Source: an uncultured Collinsella sp.
Lineage (GTDB): Bacteria; Actinomycetota; Coriobacteriia; Coriobacteriales; Coriobacteriaceae
DNA length: 64,000 nucleotides
Direction: 5' to 3'
Assembly: GCA_902496945.1 (NCBI GenBank)
Contig: CABVDE010000002.1
Coordinates: forward strand, 1-64,000
Position numbers and translations under genes: made by a program. Under the pieces are notes generated by a model. The model searched no databases, had not been told where the DNA came from, and saw nothing but the letters and a program-made list of their open reading frames with translations. Of this stretch, positions 30,351 through 39,594 are shown piece after piece. Each line of letters opens with the position of its first letter. Position 1 is the first letter of the stretch.

Positions 30351-31400
30351 CTAGCGAACAACGCGAACAGCGGGACCACCCGGCTCCGCCTCGCACACGC
30401 GACCGACGACGGCGGCGACAAGATCCTCGGCATGCAGACGGCGCGCAAGCTTATCCACATCGGCAGCGGGTGCCGCGATAAGCAGGCCGCCCGAGGTCTG
30501 CGGATCGTAGAGCGCATCCAGCATGCCCGGCTCCAGATCATCGTCGGCCGCCACGCGCGGACCAAAAAAGTCCTGGTTACGATAGGCGCCCGCGGGGATA
30601 ATGCCCAAACGTGCCATGTCGAGCACCTGGTCAAAGAGCGGCACCGCGTCGGACAAAAGCTCAATCTGCGCGCCCGAGCCCTCGGCCATCTCGCATGCGT
30701 GCCCAATCAGGCCAAAGCCCGTGACGTCGGTGCAGCCGTGAAGCTCAAGTCCCTCGGCCAGGCGAATCGGCGCGTCGTTGAGCGTGCGCATCGAGTCAAA
30801 CATCGGGCTCGCCTCGTCCTGCTCAATGAGCTCGCCCTTAATGGCCGTGGTGATGATGCCCGAGCCGACTGGCTTGGTCAGCAGCAGGGCGTCGCCCACG
30901 CGCGCGCCGCTGTTGGCGAGTATGCGATCGAGCGGCACAAAGCCACTCACGGACAGGCCGTACTTGGGCTCGTCGTCGTTGATGGTGTGACCGCCCGCAA
31001 TGGCGCAGCCGGCCTCGACGCATTTGTCGGCGCCGCCCGCTAGAATCTGCCCGGCAACCTCAACGCCCAAGCAATTGGGGATGCACAGCAGGTTCATGGC
31101 ATGACTGGGCGTGCCACCCATGGCGTAGATATCCGACAACGAGTTGGCTGCCGCGATCTGACCAAACAGGAAGGGGTCATCGACCATCGGAGGAAAGAAG
31201 TCGATGGACTGCACGAGTCCCAGGTTCTCCCCTACGCGGAAGACGCTCGCATCATCGGAGGTATCGAACCCCACGAGCAGGTTGTCGTTATGCACATTGG
31301 GTAAGTCGCCCAGGACCTGGGCGAGGGCTCCGGGAGCCAACTTAGCGGCTCAACCGCTCGCGGCGGTCATAGACGTGAGCTTAATCTGATCGCCTGTCAT
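30351..31400 (-). CDS. selD: Selenophosphate synthetase, itself a predicted selenoprotein (Sec17)
   Basis: Makes selenophosphate from selenide and ATP, 349 residues when TGA is read through. The ATG at 31398-31400 follows GGGGAGG. Codon 17 (31350-31352) is TGA, in the context S-G-Sec-A-A-K, exactly where SelD enzymes have catalytic Cys or Sec followed by a lysine. Conserved ATP-binding segments continue in the same frame, for example GFDTSDDASVF near residue 45, AIAGGHTI near residue 115 and DVTGFGLIGH near residue 220. A reading without the TGA would lose the ribosome site and active site. selA, selB and selC in the same window make Sec insertion plausible. First gene of selD-yedF-DUF3343-desulfurase. 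Confidence 0.93.
31306..31352 (-). other. Candidate SECIS region of selD
   Basis: Downstream of the TGA the message can form a strong 8-bp hairpin, TCGCCCAG with CTGGGCGA and a GTC loop (31306-31324), 25 bases after the TGA. A GAGCC/GGCTC stem overlapping the TGA is also possible. Bacterial SECIS elements lie in this zone, but which fold is used is not decided by sequence alone. Confidence 0.45.
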
Positions 31401-31419
31401 CGATACCTCCCCTCATCAG

Positions 31420-31617
31420 TCAATCACTTCCTCTCAGTATACGCATGGCGGTGCCGAGAAAGGCCGGCGTATGGCGCAACCCCCACATGAGCGCCTGGAC
31501 TCGAATGGCCGCATCGACCGACGAGCAGCCCGCCGGCATGACGCAGGTCCACGCAATGGTGCCATCCGTTTTCACCACCGCGGCCTTCGCCGCCGTCGAG
31601 CCTATGTCGATACCAAG
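31420..31617 (-). pseudogene. Remnant of a BcrAD/BadFG-type acyl-CoA dehydratase activase
   Basis: In one minus-strand frame 66 codons read GIDIGSTAAKAAVVKTDG and continue with a MPAGCSSVDAA segment. This is the ATPase phosphate-binding N-terminus of 2-hydroxyacyl-CoA dehydratase activators (ASKHA fold). There is no start codon: a TGA sits two codons before the motif. The frame ends after about 66 codons, whereas the family is about 260 residues or longer. It lies between modC and selD on the same strand. Activases are frequent neighbours of yedF/DUF3343/selD clusters, so this is probably a decayed member of that cluster. Confidence 0.7.
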
Positions 31618-31639
31618 TCAACCACGGCATTACCCGGCG

Positions 31640-32710
31640 CTATCGACAAACCAAATGAATCCTGCTCGCATCAAAATGCATGCGCAAGGTCTCCCCCGCC
31701 TGTGGCAGCTCCTCTACAGGAACGCCCACCTTGTTGACCTTCCACTGCAGACGCGTTGGCGCATCGGCCCGCGGCACGTCCAGCAGCACCAGCCGCTCAA
31801 AGCGCGAATCGCTCACACGGGCCACGTGCAAATCGTAGCTGTTGCGACCGCGCTCCGCGCGATTGTCAACATGGAAGTAGCTCGCACGAATACCGAGGTA
31901 CGTCACGTTATCGGGAACCTCATGGCCCACGTTAAAGGTCATGCCCCAGTCCAGGGCTTCAACTTCCTGAGACCCGATCTTGCGCGCCCGGCTTGTGTTC
32001 TTGCAGCCCGTCAGGCGCAGTGCCGCCAGCGTCTGCGGACGGCGGACCACGTCCTCGACGGAGCCGATCTCCTCAACATGCCCGTCGTGCATCACGCAGA
32101 TGCGCCCGCACAGGCGGCACGCTTCGTCGATGTCGTGGCTCACGTAGAGCACGGTGCGGTTGCATACATCGAACAGGTCGAGCATGTTCTGTTCGAGGGC
32201 GCTCTTAAGATAGGAATCGAGTGCGCTCATGGGCTCGTCGAACATAAAAATGCCCGGATGCGCCGCCACCATGCGGGCAAGCGCCACACGTTGTTGCTGA
32301 CCGCCCGAGAGTCGCGCGGGATAGCGGTCGGCAAAATCGGACAGACCGAAAATGCCCAGATAGCGCTCGGCGAGATTTTTGCGCGCGGCGGCGTCGCCCG
32401 CATCCTTTACACCGGCGCATACGTTATCGGCCACCGTCATGTTGGGAAACAGCTGATAGTTTTGGAACAGCAGGGCGCATTTGCGCGCCTGGGGCGACAG
32501 GTTGATGCCCGTCGCCGAGTCAAAAAAGGTCACGCCGTTGACGACGATCTTGCCCGCGTCGGGCGTCTCCACGCCGGCGATGCAGCGCAGCGTACAGCTC
32601 TTGCCGCAGCCCGAGGCGCCCAGCAGCGCCACACGATCCTCTCCGGCCTCAAGCTGCATGTCGAGCATAAACCCGGGATAGCGCTTTTTGATATCCAGAA
32701 CGAGCGACAT
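31640..32710 (-). CDS. modC: Molybdate ABC transporter ATP-binding protein
   Basis: ATPase that powers molybdate uptake, 356 residues. Walker A is GASGCGKS near residue 32, the Q-loop FQNYQLFPN near residue 82, the signature LSGGQQQR near residue 135 and Walker B IFMFDEP near residue 155. The switch His is in YVSHDIDEA near residue 190. The last 120 residues form a TOBE-type regulatory domain. It follows modB after three bases. Substrate is assigned from the adjacent ModA-like lipoprotein and molybdopterin genes. Confidence 0.92.
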   Translation of the reverse strand: MSLVLDIKKRYPGFMLDMQLEAGEDRVALLGASGCGKSCTLRCIAGVETPDAGKIVVNGVTFFDSATGINLSPQARKCALLFQNYQLFPNMTVADNVCAGVKDAGDAAARKNLAERYLGIFGLSDFADRYPARLSGGQQQRVALARMVAAHPGIFMFDEPMSALDSYLKSALEQNMLDLFDVCNRTVLYVSHDIDEACRLCGRICVMHDGHVEEIGSVEDVVRRPQTLAALRLTGCKNTSRARKIGSQEVEALDWGMTFNVGHEVPDNVTYLGIRASYFHVDNRAERGRNSYDLHVARVSDSRFERLVLLDVPRADAPTRLQWKVNKVGVPVEELPQAGETLRMHFDASRIHLVCR

Positions 32711-32713
32711 GGC

Positions 32714-34156
32714 CTATCGACCTCCCTGCAAAGCGGCATCATCGCGCATGAGCTCGGCCAGCGCCTCGCGATCGATACGCAAGGCATCGCCGCCCGCCGG
32801 GTCGAGCGAATCGCCCCGTCCGGCAAGATCTTTGATCCGCTTGCGCTCCGCACGGGAAAGGCCCCGCTCGCGATACTTTTGCGAATGAGCGGTGTACATG
32901 TTGATGAACAGGATGACCAGGAAGCTGAACACGATCACGACGGCGACCCAAAAGAGGGCCACCGAGGTGTTGCCGCCCATCCACTCAAAGTAAATCGCAA
33001 TGGGGATGGTCTGCGTAATGCCGGCGTAGTTGCCCGCAAAGAACAGCGTGCAGCCAAACTCTCCCATCGCGCGGGCAAAGGCGAGGACCGTACCAGCGGC
33101 AATAGAAGGCCACCCAAGCGGCATCATAAGCTTGGCAAAGATGCGACGCTCGGACCATCCCAGGGTTCGCGCGGCGTCAAGCATCTGCGTGTCGAGGCAC
33201 TCAAAGGCGCCGAGCGCCGTACGGTAGACCAGGGGGAACGATACCACCACGGCAGAGATCACCGCCGCCGGCCACGTAAAGACAATCGAGACGCCGTGCG
33301 CAATCAGCCACTGGCCCACCCCGGTCGAGCGACCAAACAGCATAAGCAGCAAAAAGCCGCAGACCGTGGGCGGCAACACCATGGGGATGGTAAAGACCGA
33401 GTCGAGCAGGCCCTTGATGCGACTCGAGGTACCCATAGTCTTCCACGCGGCGAACAGGCCCAGCGCAAGGGAGATCACCAGGGCAAGGCCGCTCGTTTTA
33501 ATGGACACCCAAAACGGGCGATAGTCGATGTCGCCCAAAAAGGAGACCAGAGAGGTCAAGGGCCCCTGCTCATCCCGCAATATGACAGACGACGCCTCTA
33601 CCATTTGAGCGCTATCAAGCCAACGCGCGCCGCCTTTGGCATCACCCGAGGCTGATGCAATCACCACATAGCGGTCCCCATCCGCACCACGCTCATCAAA
33701 GCCATAGGTATACCCGCCGGCATCAAACGTTGTTTCCGCCGTGACATACCAAGGAAGATCCACGTCCCCCAGCCGCGCACCTCCCATGCAGTTTGCGCTG
33801 TCGAGGTCACAGACGAGGGCCTTGAGACCCGATACGCACTCGTTGTCCTGCGGATCCAATCCATACTTCTCGACCGCCTTGGGCGATATCCACGCCACAA
33901 CGCGATCGGCAGCAGGCGCCACTACAAGGTCCACATCCTCGTCAACGGGAAACCGGTAGCCCTCAGGCTGGCCCTCCATGGCACGAGCGGTCCCCTTCGC
34001 CAACCGCTCAAAACCCTCGATTCCATAGGAAAGCCCATGAGCGGTCGCAGCAACCTGGGCCCCGTCCTCGGCGTCCCCGGCAAACGCAAATCCCGGCACC
34101 CAGCAAAGCGCGAAGGTCAAAGCACAGGCGGCAAGCATGCGGAATCTATTAAGCAC
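32714..34156 (-). CDS. modB: Molybdate ABC transporter permease with extra N-terminal extracytoplasmic domain
   Basis: 480 residues; ordinary ModB is about 220-280. The GTG start (34154-34156) has GGAG six bases upstream. Residues 1-26 look like a signal or anchor helix. Residues 27-215 form a soluble domain of unknown function with cysteines near residues 107, 116 and 122, presumably outside the membrane. From about residue 225 the permease proper begins, with the EAA-like ABC contact loop (DAARTLGWSERRIFAKLMMPLG) near residue 350 and about six helices. The C-terminal 40 residues are charged and cytoplasmic. It lies between modA and modC. Confidence 0.88.
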   Translation of the reverse strand: MLNRFRMLAACALTFALCWVPGFAFAGDAEDGAQVAATAHGLSYGIEGFERLAKGTARAMEGQPEGYRFPVDEDVDLVVAPAADRVVAWISPKAVEKYGLDPQDNECVSGLKALVCDLDSANCMGGARLGDVDLPWYVTAETTFDAGGYTYGFDERGADGDRYVVIASASGDAKGGARWLDSAQMVEASSVILRDEQGPLTSLVSFLGDIDYRPFWVSIKTSGLALVISLALGLFAAWKTMGTSSRIKGLLDSVFTIPMVLPPTVCGFLLLMLFGRSTGVGQWLIAHGVSIVFTWPAAVISAVVVSFPLVYRTALGAFECLDTQMLDAARTLGWSERRIFAKLMMPLGWPSIAAGTVLAFARAMGEFGCTLFFAGNYAGITQTIPIAIYFEWMGGNTSVALFWVAVVIVFSFLVILFINMYTAHSQKYRERGLSRAERKRIKDLAGRGDSLDPAGGDALRIDREALAELMRDDAALQGGR

Positions 34157-34224
34157 GAAAAGCTCCAAGCGAATAGAAGGACGGAGTGAAACACAAAACG
34201 ATGGAATTATCGCGCCAAGCCGCA

Positions 34225-35100
34225 CTACTCGGAAAGCTCAAAGCCGTACTTAGCCCAAATCTTCTGGGCTTTCTTGTTGGTCAGGCAGAAGTCGATGAAC
34301 GCCTTGGCCTCGTCGGCGTGCTCGGAGCTATCGGCGACAGCGCCGGGATACACGATGGGCTTGTGCGAGTCCTCGGGGCACACGAAGGCCTCCTCGATGC
34401 CGTCGTAGCGGAAGATATCGGAGCTGTAGACAAAACCGGCCACGCAGTCGCCCGTAGAGACGTAGGCGGCGGCGGTGCCGACCTTGTCGGCCAGAGCCAC
34501 CTTGTCGGCGAGATCGGGTGTATACTCGCCGCCGTCGCCCTCGGTGCCGGTGTAGAGGCCCACGGAGGCCAGGGCCTGGTTGGCGTACTTGCCGGCGGGA
34601 ACGGTCTTGGCGTCGCCGATGGCGATCTTGCCGTCCAGGTTCGCGACGTCGGCGATGGCCTCGACCTTGATATCGGAGCCCTCGGCACGAATGATCACGA
34701 GGTCGTTGACGAACATGTCCTCACGCGTGTCGGCGTCGACGAGCTCGGCGGCCTCGGCGTCGTCCATGGTGCCCTTGGAGGCCGTGATGAGTACGTCGAC
34801 CGCAGCACCGGCGCGCATCTGCTCGACAAGGTCGCCGGACGCCTTAAACTGCGTGTCGGCAAACGTGGTGCCGGTCTGGTCGGTATAGAGCTCCTGAACC
34901 TCGGGCAGGGCCTTCTCGAGCGAGTTGGCGGCAAAGATTTGCAGCTCAACAGCCTTCTTCTTAGAGGAAGACTTGGCGGAGCCGGCATCGGAACCGGCGG
35001 GCTCGGACGTCTTATTACCCGAGCAGCCAGCAAGACCAAGGCCGGCGGCAGCGGCAGCAGAAAGCGAGACGAAACCGCGGCGAGAAACCATATCGAACAT
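34225..35100 (-). CDS. modA: Molybdate-binding lipoprotein of the ABC transporter
   Basis: Extracytoplasmic substrate-binding protein, 291 residues. The N-terminus has a twin-arginine-like SRRGF, a hydrophobic stretch and the lipobox LAGC at about residue 25, so it is a membrane-anchored lipoprotein. A SGNKTSEP linker follows. The binding-protein core shows FAANSLEKALPEV near residue 55, a typical ModA segment. The ATG at 35098-35100 has AAAGGG six bases upstream. First of modABC; mog/moaB ends 51 bases upstream on the same strand. Confidence 0.9.
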   Translation of the reverse strand: MFDMVSRRGFVSLSAAAAAGLGLAGCSGNKTSEPAGSDAGSAKSSSKKKAVELQIFAANSLEKALPEVQELYTDQTGTTFADTQFKASGDLVEQMRAGAAVDVLITASKGTMDDAEAAELVDADTREDMFVNDLVIIRAEGSDIKVEAIADVANLDGKIAIGDAKTVPAGKYANQALASVGLYTGTEGDGGEYTPDLADKVALADKVGTAAAYVSTGDCVAGFVYSSDIFRYDGIEEAFVCPEDSHKPIVYPGAVADSSEHADEAKAFIDFCLTNKKAQKIWAKYGFELSE

Positions 35101-35151
35101 GTTGAACCCTTTCAAACAATGCGCCCGGGCACTCCGCCGCAGGTTAGCCGC

Positions 35152-35631
35152 TTATCTGGTATGCCCGCCACCCGCTGTCATCTGAGCCGCGTGCTCCAGC
35201 TGGTCGGCGATCGCCTCCCAACATTCGCGAGCCGCCTTGGTGGAACCGGGAAAGTTTACGACAAGTGTATACTTACGTTGCATACACACGGCGCGCGAGA
35301 GCATGGCACGACGCGTCTTGGTCATCGAGTAAGCCCGAATCGCCTCGGCAATGCCCGGCACATCGCGATCGCAGACGGCGCGCGTCGCCTCGGGCGTCAC
35401 ATCGCGCATCGAAAGCCCCGTGCCGCCACAGGTGAGCACGACATTGGCGTGACATTCATCGGCCGCCTTCACGATGGCATCACCGATCTCGCTGACGTCG
35501 TCGCGCACGACCACGTGTGAGACGACCGTCCAGCCCTGCGCCTCGATAAGCTCCTCGAGCGCGGCTCCGGCCTCATCCTGCGAAAGATCGCGCGTATCCG
35601 AACACGTCACGATCGATATCTTCAACTCCAT
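35152..35631 (-). CDS. Molybdopterin biosynthesis protein of the MoaB/Mog family
   Basis: Adenylylates molybdopterin before molybdenum insertion, 159 residues. The MoCF_biosynth fold is shown by the TCGGTGLSMRDVTPEAT segment near residues 75-91 and the acidic residue pattern around it. The ATG at 35629-35631 starts 10 bases after the moeA stop. The chain is close to the usual 160-190 residues for single-domain MoaB/Mog. Together with moeA it would complete molybdenum cofactor from molybdate imported by modABC. Confidence 0.9.
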   Translation of the reverse strand: MELKISIVTCSDTRDLSQDEAGAALEELIEAQGWTVVSHVVVRDDVSEIGDAIVKAADECHANVVLTCGGTGLSMRDVTPEATRAVCDRDVPGIAEAIRAYSMTKTRRAMLSRAVCMQRKYTLVVNFPGSTKAARECWEAIADQLEHAAQMTAGGGHTR

Positions 35632-35641
35632 AGTCTTCCTC

Positions 35642-36904
35642 CTACAGCACCGCGCCCTCGGGCAGATCGACGCGCACAACGTCCACGACATCGCCCGCCG
35701 CAAGGTCACACGGCCTTTCGTCAATACGCAACAGGCAGTTGGCCCGCTGCATCGTGCCGAGCAGCGCCGAATTCTGCGTCTTGGCCTCGGTCACCAACAG
35801 CTCACCGGTCTCGGGGTCGCGCGAAACCGTGGCGCGATCGAAGAAGCGGCGATGCTGTCGCTTTTTCACGCCGTGCGTGAGCATCGCCTGCTGCACGGGA
35901 CGCGCGCCCTCGGCAAAGCCGCGCATCTTGCGGATCGCCGGACGGGCAAGCATCTCAAAGCCTACATACGCCGCGGCCGGATTACCCGAAAGCCCCAGGT
36001 AGGGCTTACTCCCGAGCAAGCCAAACGTGATGGCCTTGCCCGGACGCATCGAGATGCGGTCAAACAACACCTCGCCCTCGCGCTGGACCAACGCCGTCAC
36101 ATAGTCGTAATCACCCGCCGAGGCACCACCGCTCGTAATGACAAAATCGCACTCCCGCACGGCACGATGTACCAGCTCGGATATCGCCCGCTCATCGTCG
36201 GGTGCGATGCCGTAGAACACGGGCTCGGCGCCGGCATCGAGCGCTTCGGCCATCAACGCCGATGAGTTGGAGTCGCGAATCTGCCCGCGCACCGGCACGT
36301 TACTCGGTGCGACCAGCTCCGTGCCCAGCGAGATGACGCCCACGCGCGGAGCAGCGTGCACCTTCACACTCGCGTATCCGGCACTTGCCAGCAGGCCCGC
36401 GCCCGCCGGAGCCACGATCTCGCCGGCGCGTATCACGACGTCCCCGGCATGGGCCTCCTCGGCGGCGGAACGAACGTTCTCCCCTACCTTGGCGGGCGCC
36501 GAGAAACGGATGCGCGAGCCCTCGTTGCCGTCACCGTCGAGCACATCGACGACCTCGTACTTCACCACGGCATCGGCACCTTCGGGTACCGGCGCGCCCG
36601 TCATGATGCGGACCGCCTCGCCCGCGCCGACCGCGCCCTCAAACACATGGCCCGCGGCCTCGTGTCCGATAACGTCGAGCGTCACCGGCACCTCACCAGA
36701 TGCCTGCGCCAAGTCCGCCGAGCGCACGGCATATCCGTCCATAGCGCTGTTGGCAAACGGCGAGATGTCGATATCGGCCACCGCGTCCTCGGCCAAGGGA
36801 AGACCGGCAGCCTGCCACACGGGAATCTCGACAACTTCGGTGCGATTCACGTGCGACAAGACGATCGCCTGCGCGTCCTCCAACGGAATGAGTTTCTCAG
36901 CCAT
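35642..36904 (-). CDS. moeA: Molybdopterin molybdenumtransferase
   Basis: Inserts molybdenum into adenylylated molybdopterin, 420 residues. The N-terminal signature FANSAMDGYAVR is near residue 57. The central domain holds TSGGASAGDYDY near residue 258 and RPGKAITFG near residue 284, followed by LSGNPAAAYVGFE near residue 303. The C-terminal beta-barrel domain completes it. The ATG at 36902-36904 has AGAGGTG upstream. First gene of the run moeA-mog/moaB-modA-modB-modC. The gap to the divergent ClC gene holds the promoters for both directions. Confidence 0.94.
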   Translation of the reverse strand: MAEKLIPLEDAQAIVLSHVNRTEVVEIPVWQAAGLPLAEDAVADIDISPFANSAMDGYAVRSADLAQASGEVPVTLDVIGHEAAGHVFEGAVGAGEAVRIMTGAPVPEGADAVVKYEVVDVLDGDGNEGSRIRFSAPAKVGENVRSAAEEAHAGDVVIRAGEIVAPAGAGLLASAGYASVKVHAAPRVGVISLGTELVAPSNVPVRGQIRDSNSSALMAEALDAGAEPVFYGIAPDDERAISELVHRAVRECDFVITSGGASAGDYDYVTALVQREGEVLFDRISMRPGKAITFGLLGSKPYLGLSGNPAAAYVGFEMLARPAIRKMRGFAEGARPVQQAMLTHGVKKRQHRRFFDRATVSRDPETGELLVTEAKTQNSALLGTMQRANCLLRIDERPCDLAAGDVVDVVRVDLPEGAVL

Positions 36905-37080
36905 ATACACCTCTAGCATGCTGCGGCGCACAACGAAAGCGCCAATTCTTTATATTTATCTCAGTATAATCCCCCATTGCACGACCGCGGCACGGCCTGT
37001 GCCCACGAATACACCTGTCGGTTGCAGGACGCGAAACAGAATCGATACCAACCCACCGTCCCGTCGCGTTTTCCGCGTTT

Positions 37081-37086
37081 TATAAT
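37081..37086 (+). promoter_or_regulatory. -10 element of the ClC gene
   Basis: A perfect TATAAT lies 30 bases upstream of the ATG, preceded by TTT. No good -35 is seen at 17 bases. A TATACT on the minus strand near 36965 could serve moeA. Confidence 0.45.
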
Positions 37087-37115
37087 GCTTGCGTTGCAAC
37101 CCAAAAGAGGAACAT

Positions 37116-38534
37116 ATGACTTTTACCGACAAATCCGATAGCACCAGCGAAGCACGGGAAACCTCCCGACCGCTCGATGAGGGCGGTTTCTCCCTGAACG
37201 ACGTCATCATGGCCGGCAGGCATCAACTCACCCGCTCTGAGCAGCTCTTGGCCGCCGACACGCGCCGCAACGCCCGCAACCTGATCGCAAGTGCCAAGCT
37301 ACTCGCGCTGGTCGTCATCGTCTCGCTCGCCATGGGCGTTGCCGCCTGGGCGTTTTTGGCCTCGCTGAATATCGCGACCGACTATCGCGAGCACCATGCG
37401 TGGGTGTACGCCCTGCTTCCCGTGGTTGGTGTGGCCACCGCATGGGTGTACAAAAACCACGGCCTTGCCGCCAAACGCGGTAACAACCTGGTCATCGACT
37501 CCGCCTTGGGCACACGCCTCATCCATATGCGCATGGCCGTCCTCACCTTTATCTGCTCCACGCTCACGCACCTGACGGGCGGATCTGCGGGCCGCGAGGG
37601 AGCCGCCGTGCAAATTGGCGGCACCATCGCCAGCAACATCTCGAACCTGGCACATCTCAAAAAGCATGACCACCACGACCTTATGCTCGCCGGCATCTCG
37701 TCGGCCTTTGGCGCCGTGTTCGGCTCGCCTCTCGCCGGGGCTTTCTTTGGCATGGAGATGTGCTTTATCGGCAAGATCGACTACACCGCGGGCATCTACT
37801 GTCTGGTCGCCTCGTTTACCGGCTACTTTACATCACTCGCCCTGGGCACCGAGTACGAGGCGAATGTCATCGCCAGCGTTCCCGATATGACACCCCGAAC
37901 AGTTGCCATCGTTATTGCGAGCGCAATCGTCTTTGGCCTGACGGCACGCCTTTTTGCCTGGTCGGTCCGAACGGCTAAAAGCCTGTACGGTCGCTTTATC
38001 ACCAATTACCTCGTCCGCGCACTCATGGGCGCACTCGTGGTTTTGGCCGCCTACGCCCTCCTCGACGCCTGGGGCTACGCCGGCCTTTCTACGTGGCTTT
38101 CCGGCGCCGGATTTGCCGGCAACACCACCCTGGCGGACGCAGCCATCAAGTTGGTCGTCACAGCGCTTACCCTGGGCGCGGGCTTCCAAGGCGGCGAGGT
38201 CACTCCCCTGTTTGGCATCGGTGCAGCACTCGGTGGCTGGATCGGTTGCCTTACCGGGCTTGATCCCAGCTTTCTGGCGGCTCTCGGCATGCTCGGCGTG
38301 TTCTGTGCCGGCCTCAACGTGCCCATCACCACCTGCATGATGGCCATCGACCTGTTCCACGGCACGGCCGCCGGGTTCTTTGTCATCGTCTCGTTTATTA
38401 GCTACCTTGCCGGCGGCCACCGTGGCGTGTATCCCGCACAACGCATTGTGTCCCCTAAGCGCCGCTCGCTTATCGTGGACGAGGGCCACACGGTGGCAGA
38501 GGCTATCGAGCGCCACAACGACCTGATAAAGTAG
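37116..38534 (+). CDS. ClC family chloride-type channel or antiporter
   Basis: Integral membrane anion transporter, 472 residues with about ten hydrophobic segments after a 55-residue polar N-terminus. The filter motifs are GGSAGREGAAVQ near residue 155 (the gating glutamate is present) and GAGFQGGEVTPLFG near residue 360. The latter replaces the more familiar GGxFxP. The ATG at 37116 has AGAGGAA upstream. Divergent from moeA. The transported ion cannot be assigned from these motifs; chloride or fluoride are both possible. Confidence 0.88.
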   Translation: MTFTDKSDSTSEARETSRPLDEGGFSLNDVIMAGRHQLTRSEQLLAADTRRNARNLIASAKLLALVVIVSLAMGVAAWAFLASLNIATDYREHHAWVYALLPVVGVATAWVYKNHGLAAKRGNNLVIDSALGTRLIHMRMAVLTFICSTLTHLTGGSAGREGAAVQIGGTIASNISNLAHLKKHDHHDLMLAGISSAFGAVFGSPLAGAFFGMEMCFIGKIDYTAGIYCLVASFTGYFTSLALGTEYEANVIASVPDMTPRTVAIVIASAIVFGLTARLFAWSVRTAKSLYGRFITNYLVRALMGALVVLAAYALLDAWGYAGLSTWLSGAGFAGNTTLADAAIKLVVTALTLGAGFQGGEVTPLFGIGAALGGWIGCLTGLDPSFLAALGMLGVFCAGLNVPITTCMMAIDLFHGTAAGFFVIVSFISYLAGGHRGVYPAQRIVSPKRRSLIVDEGHTVAEAIERHNDLIK

Positions 38535-38621
38535 ACGTTAGTATTCGCCGTGCAGCCACGATCGGGGACAATTCGACCCGACCGCGACCGCACCGTCACG
38601 TCATGCGCCGGGAGTCGCCCC

Positions 38622-39584
38622 ATGCACGCAACTGATTTTGGTCGCACGCTCATCATCGCCAACCCTGCTGCCCAGTCGGGCGCGGCGCGCGAAGTCGCCG
38701 AGCGCCTCCAGCGCTTTTTGGACATGACCGCGCGCTCCTCCCAGTTTGACCTGGTGCTAACCGAGCGCATGGGTCATGCCAAGGAGCTCGCCACCCAGGC
38801 AAAGGGCTACCGCACCGTTATCGCACTCGGCGGCGACGGCGTGATCCACGAGGTCGTCAACGGACTTATGGCACAAAAGGAGGGCGCCCGCCCCGCTCTT
38901 GCCATCCTACCCGTGGGTTCCGGCAACGATTTTGCCCAAACGCTCGGTATAGAAGATTTCTCCGGCAAGGATTTTGGCGCGCTGCTCACCTGCGAGCTGC
39001 AGCGTCAGGACATCGGTCGCATTCGCTCATGGAACCCCGCAAGCGGCAGCGGCGAGGCTACCGTTGAGTACTACGACCAGACGCTTTCGGTCGGCATCGA
39101 TGCCGCCATCGGCCTGGGCACCACCGAGCTGCGCAAAAAGACGGGCCTCGCCGGCGCTCCGCTCTACACCCTATCGGGACTTGAGCAGTTTGGCCTTCGC
39201 TATCGCAACTACCCCATGACAGTCAGCTTTGACGGCGCGCCCGCCGAGCGCGTGAGGGCGATCATCATGGCGATCCAGCTGGGCCCCACCTATGGCTCGG
39301 GCTATCGCATCTGCCCCGATGCCGACCCGTGCGACGGCATACTCGACGTCTGCTACGCCTGCGGCCCCGTTCCGCGTGCGGTTGCCCTGCCCATGTTTCT
39401 TTCGGCCAAGGACGGCCACCATACCAAGTTACCGCCGGTTTGCATGCGCCGCTGCCGCCATGCCGAGCTCACCTTTGAGGAGCCCGACTACCCCATCCAG
39501 GCCGACGGCGAACCTGTTATCGCCTCGCGCATCGAAGTCGACATCCTACCCGGCGCCCTCCAAGTCTGGCGCCCAACCCGCTAA
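38622..39584 (+). CDS. Diacylglycerol kinase family lipid kinase
   Basis: YegS/DgkB-like kinase that phosphorylates diacylglycerol or a related lipid at the membrane surface, 320 residues. The nucleotide-binding motif ALGGDGVIHEV is near residue 68 and PVGSGNDFA near residue 98. The C-terminal beta-sandwich domain extends to the end. The ATG at 38622 has GGGAG upstream; a 24-codon upstream extension is unsupported. It follows the ClC gene by 87 bases on the same strand and ends just before the family A repeat copy 3. Confidence 0.9.
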   Translation: MHATDFGRTLIIANPAAQSGAAREVAERLQRFLDMTARSSQFDLVLTERMGHAKELATQAKGYRTVIALGGDGVIHEVVNGLMAQKEGARPALAILPVGSGNDFAQTLGIEDFSGKDFGALLTCELQRQDIGRIRSWNPASGSGEATVEYYDQTLSVGIDAAIGLGTTELRKKTGLAGAPLYTLSGLEQFGLRYRNYPMTVSFDGAPAERVRAIIMAIQLGPTYGSGYRICPDADPCDGILDVCYACGPVPRAVALPMFLSAKDGHHTKLPPVCMRRCRHAELTFEEPDYPIQADGEPVIASRIEVDILPGALQVWRPTR

Positions 39585-39594
39585 CCACCCCTAA

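Noticed and set aside
31445..33655. A 736-codon plus-strand frame opposite modC and modB
   Set aside because: Overlaps two well-supported transporter genes in antisense and has no recognisable domain.
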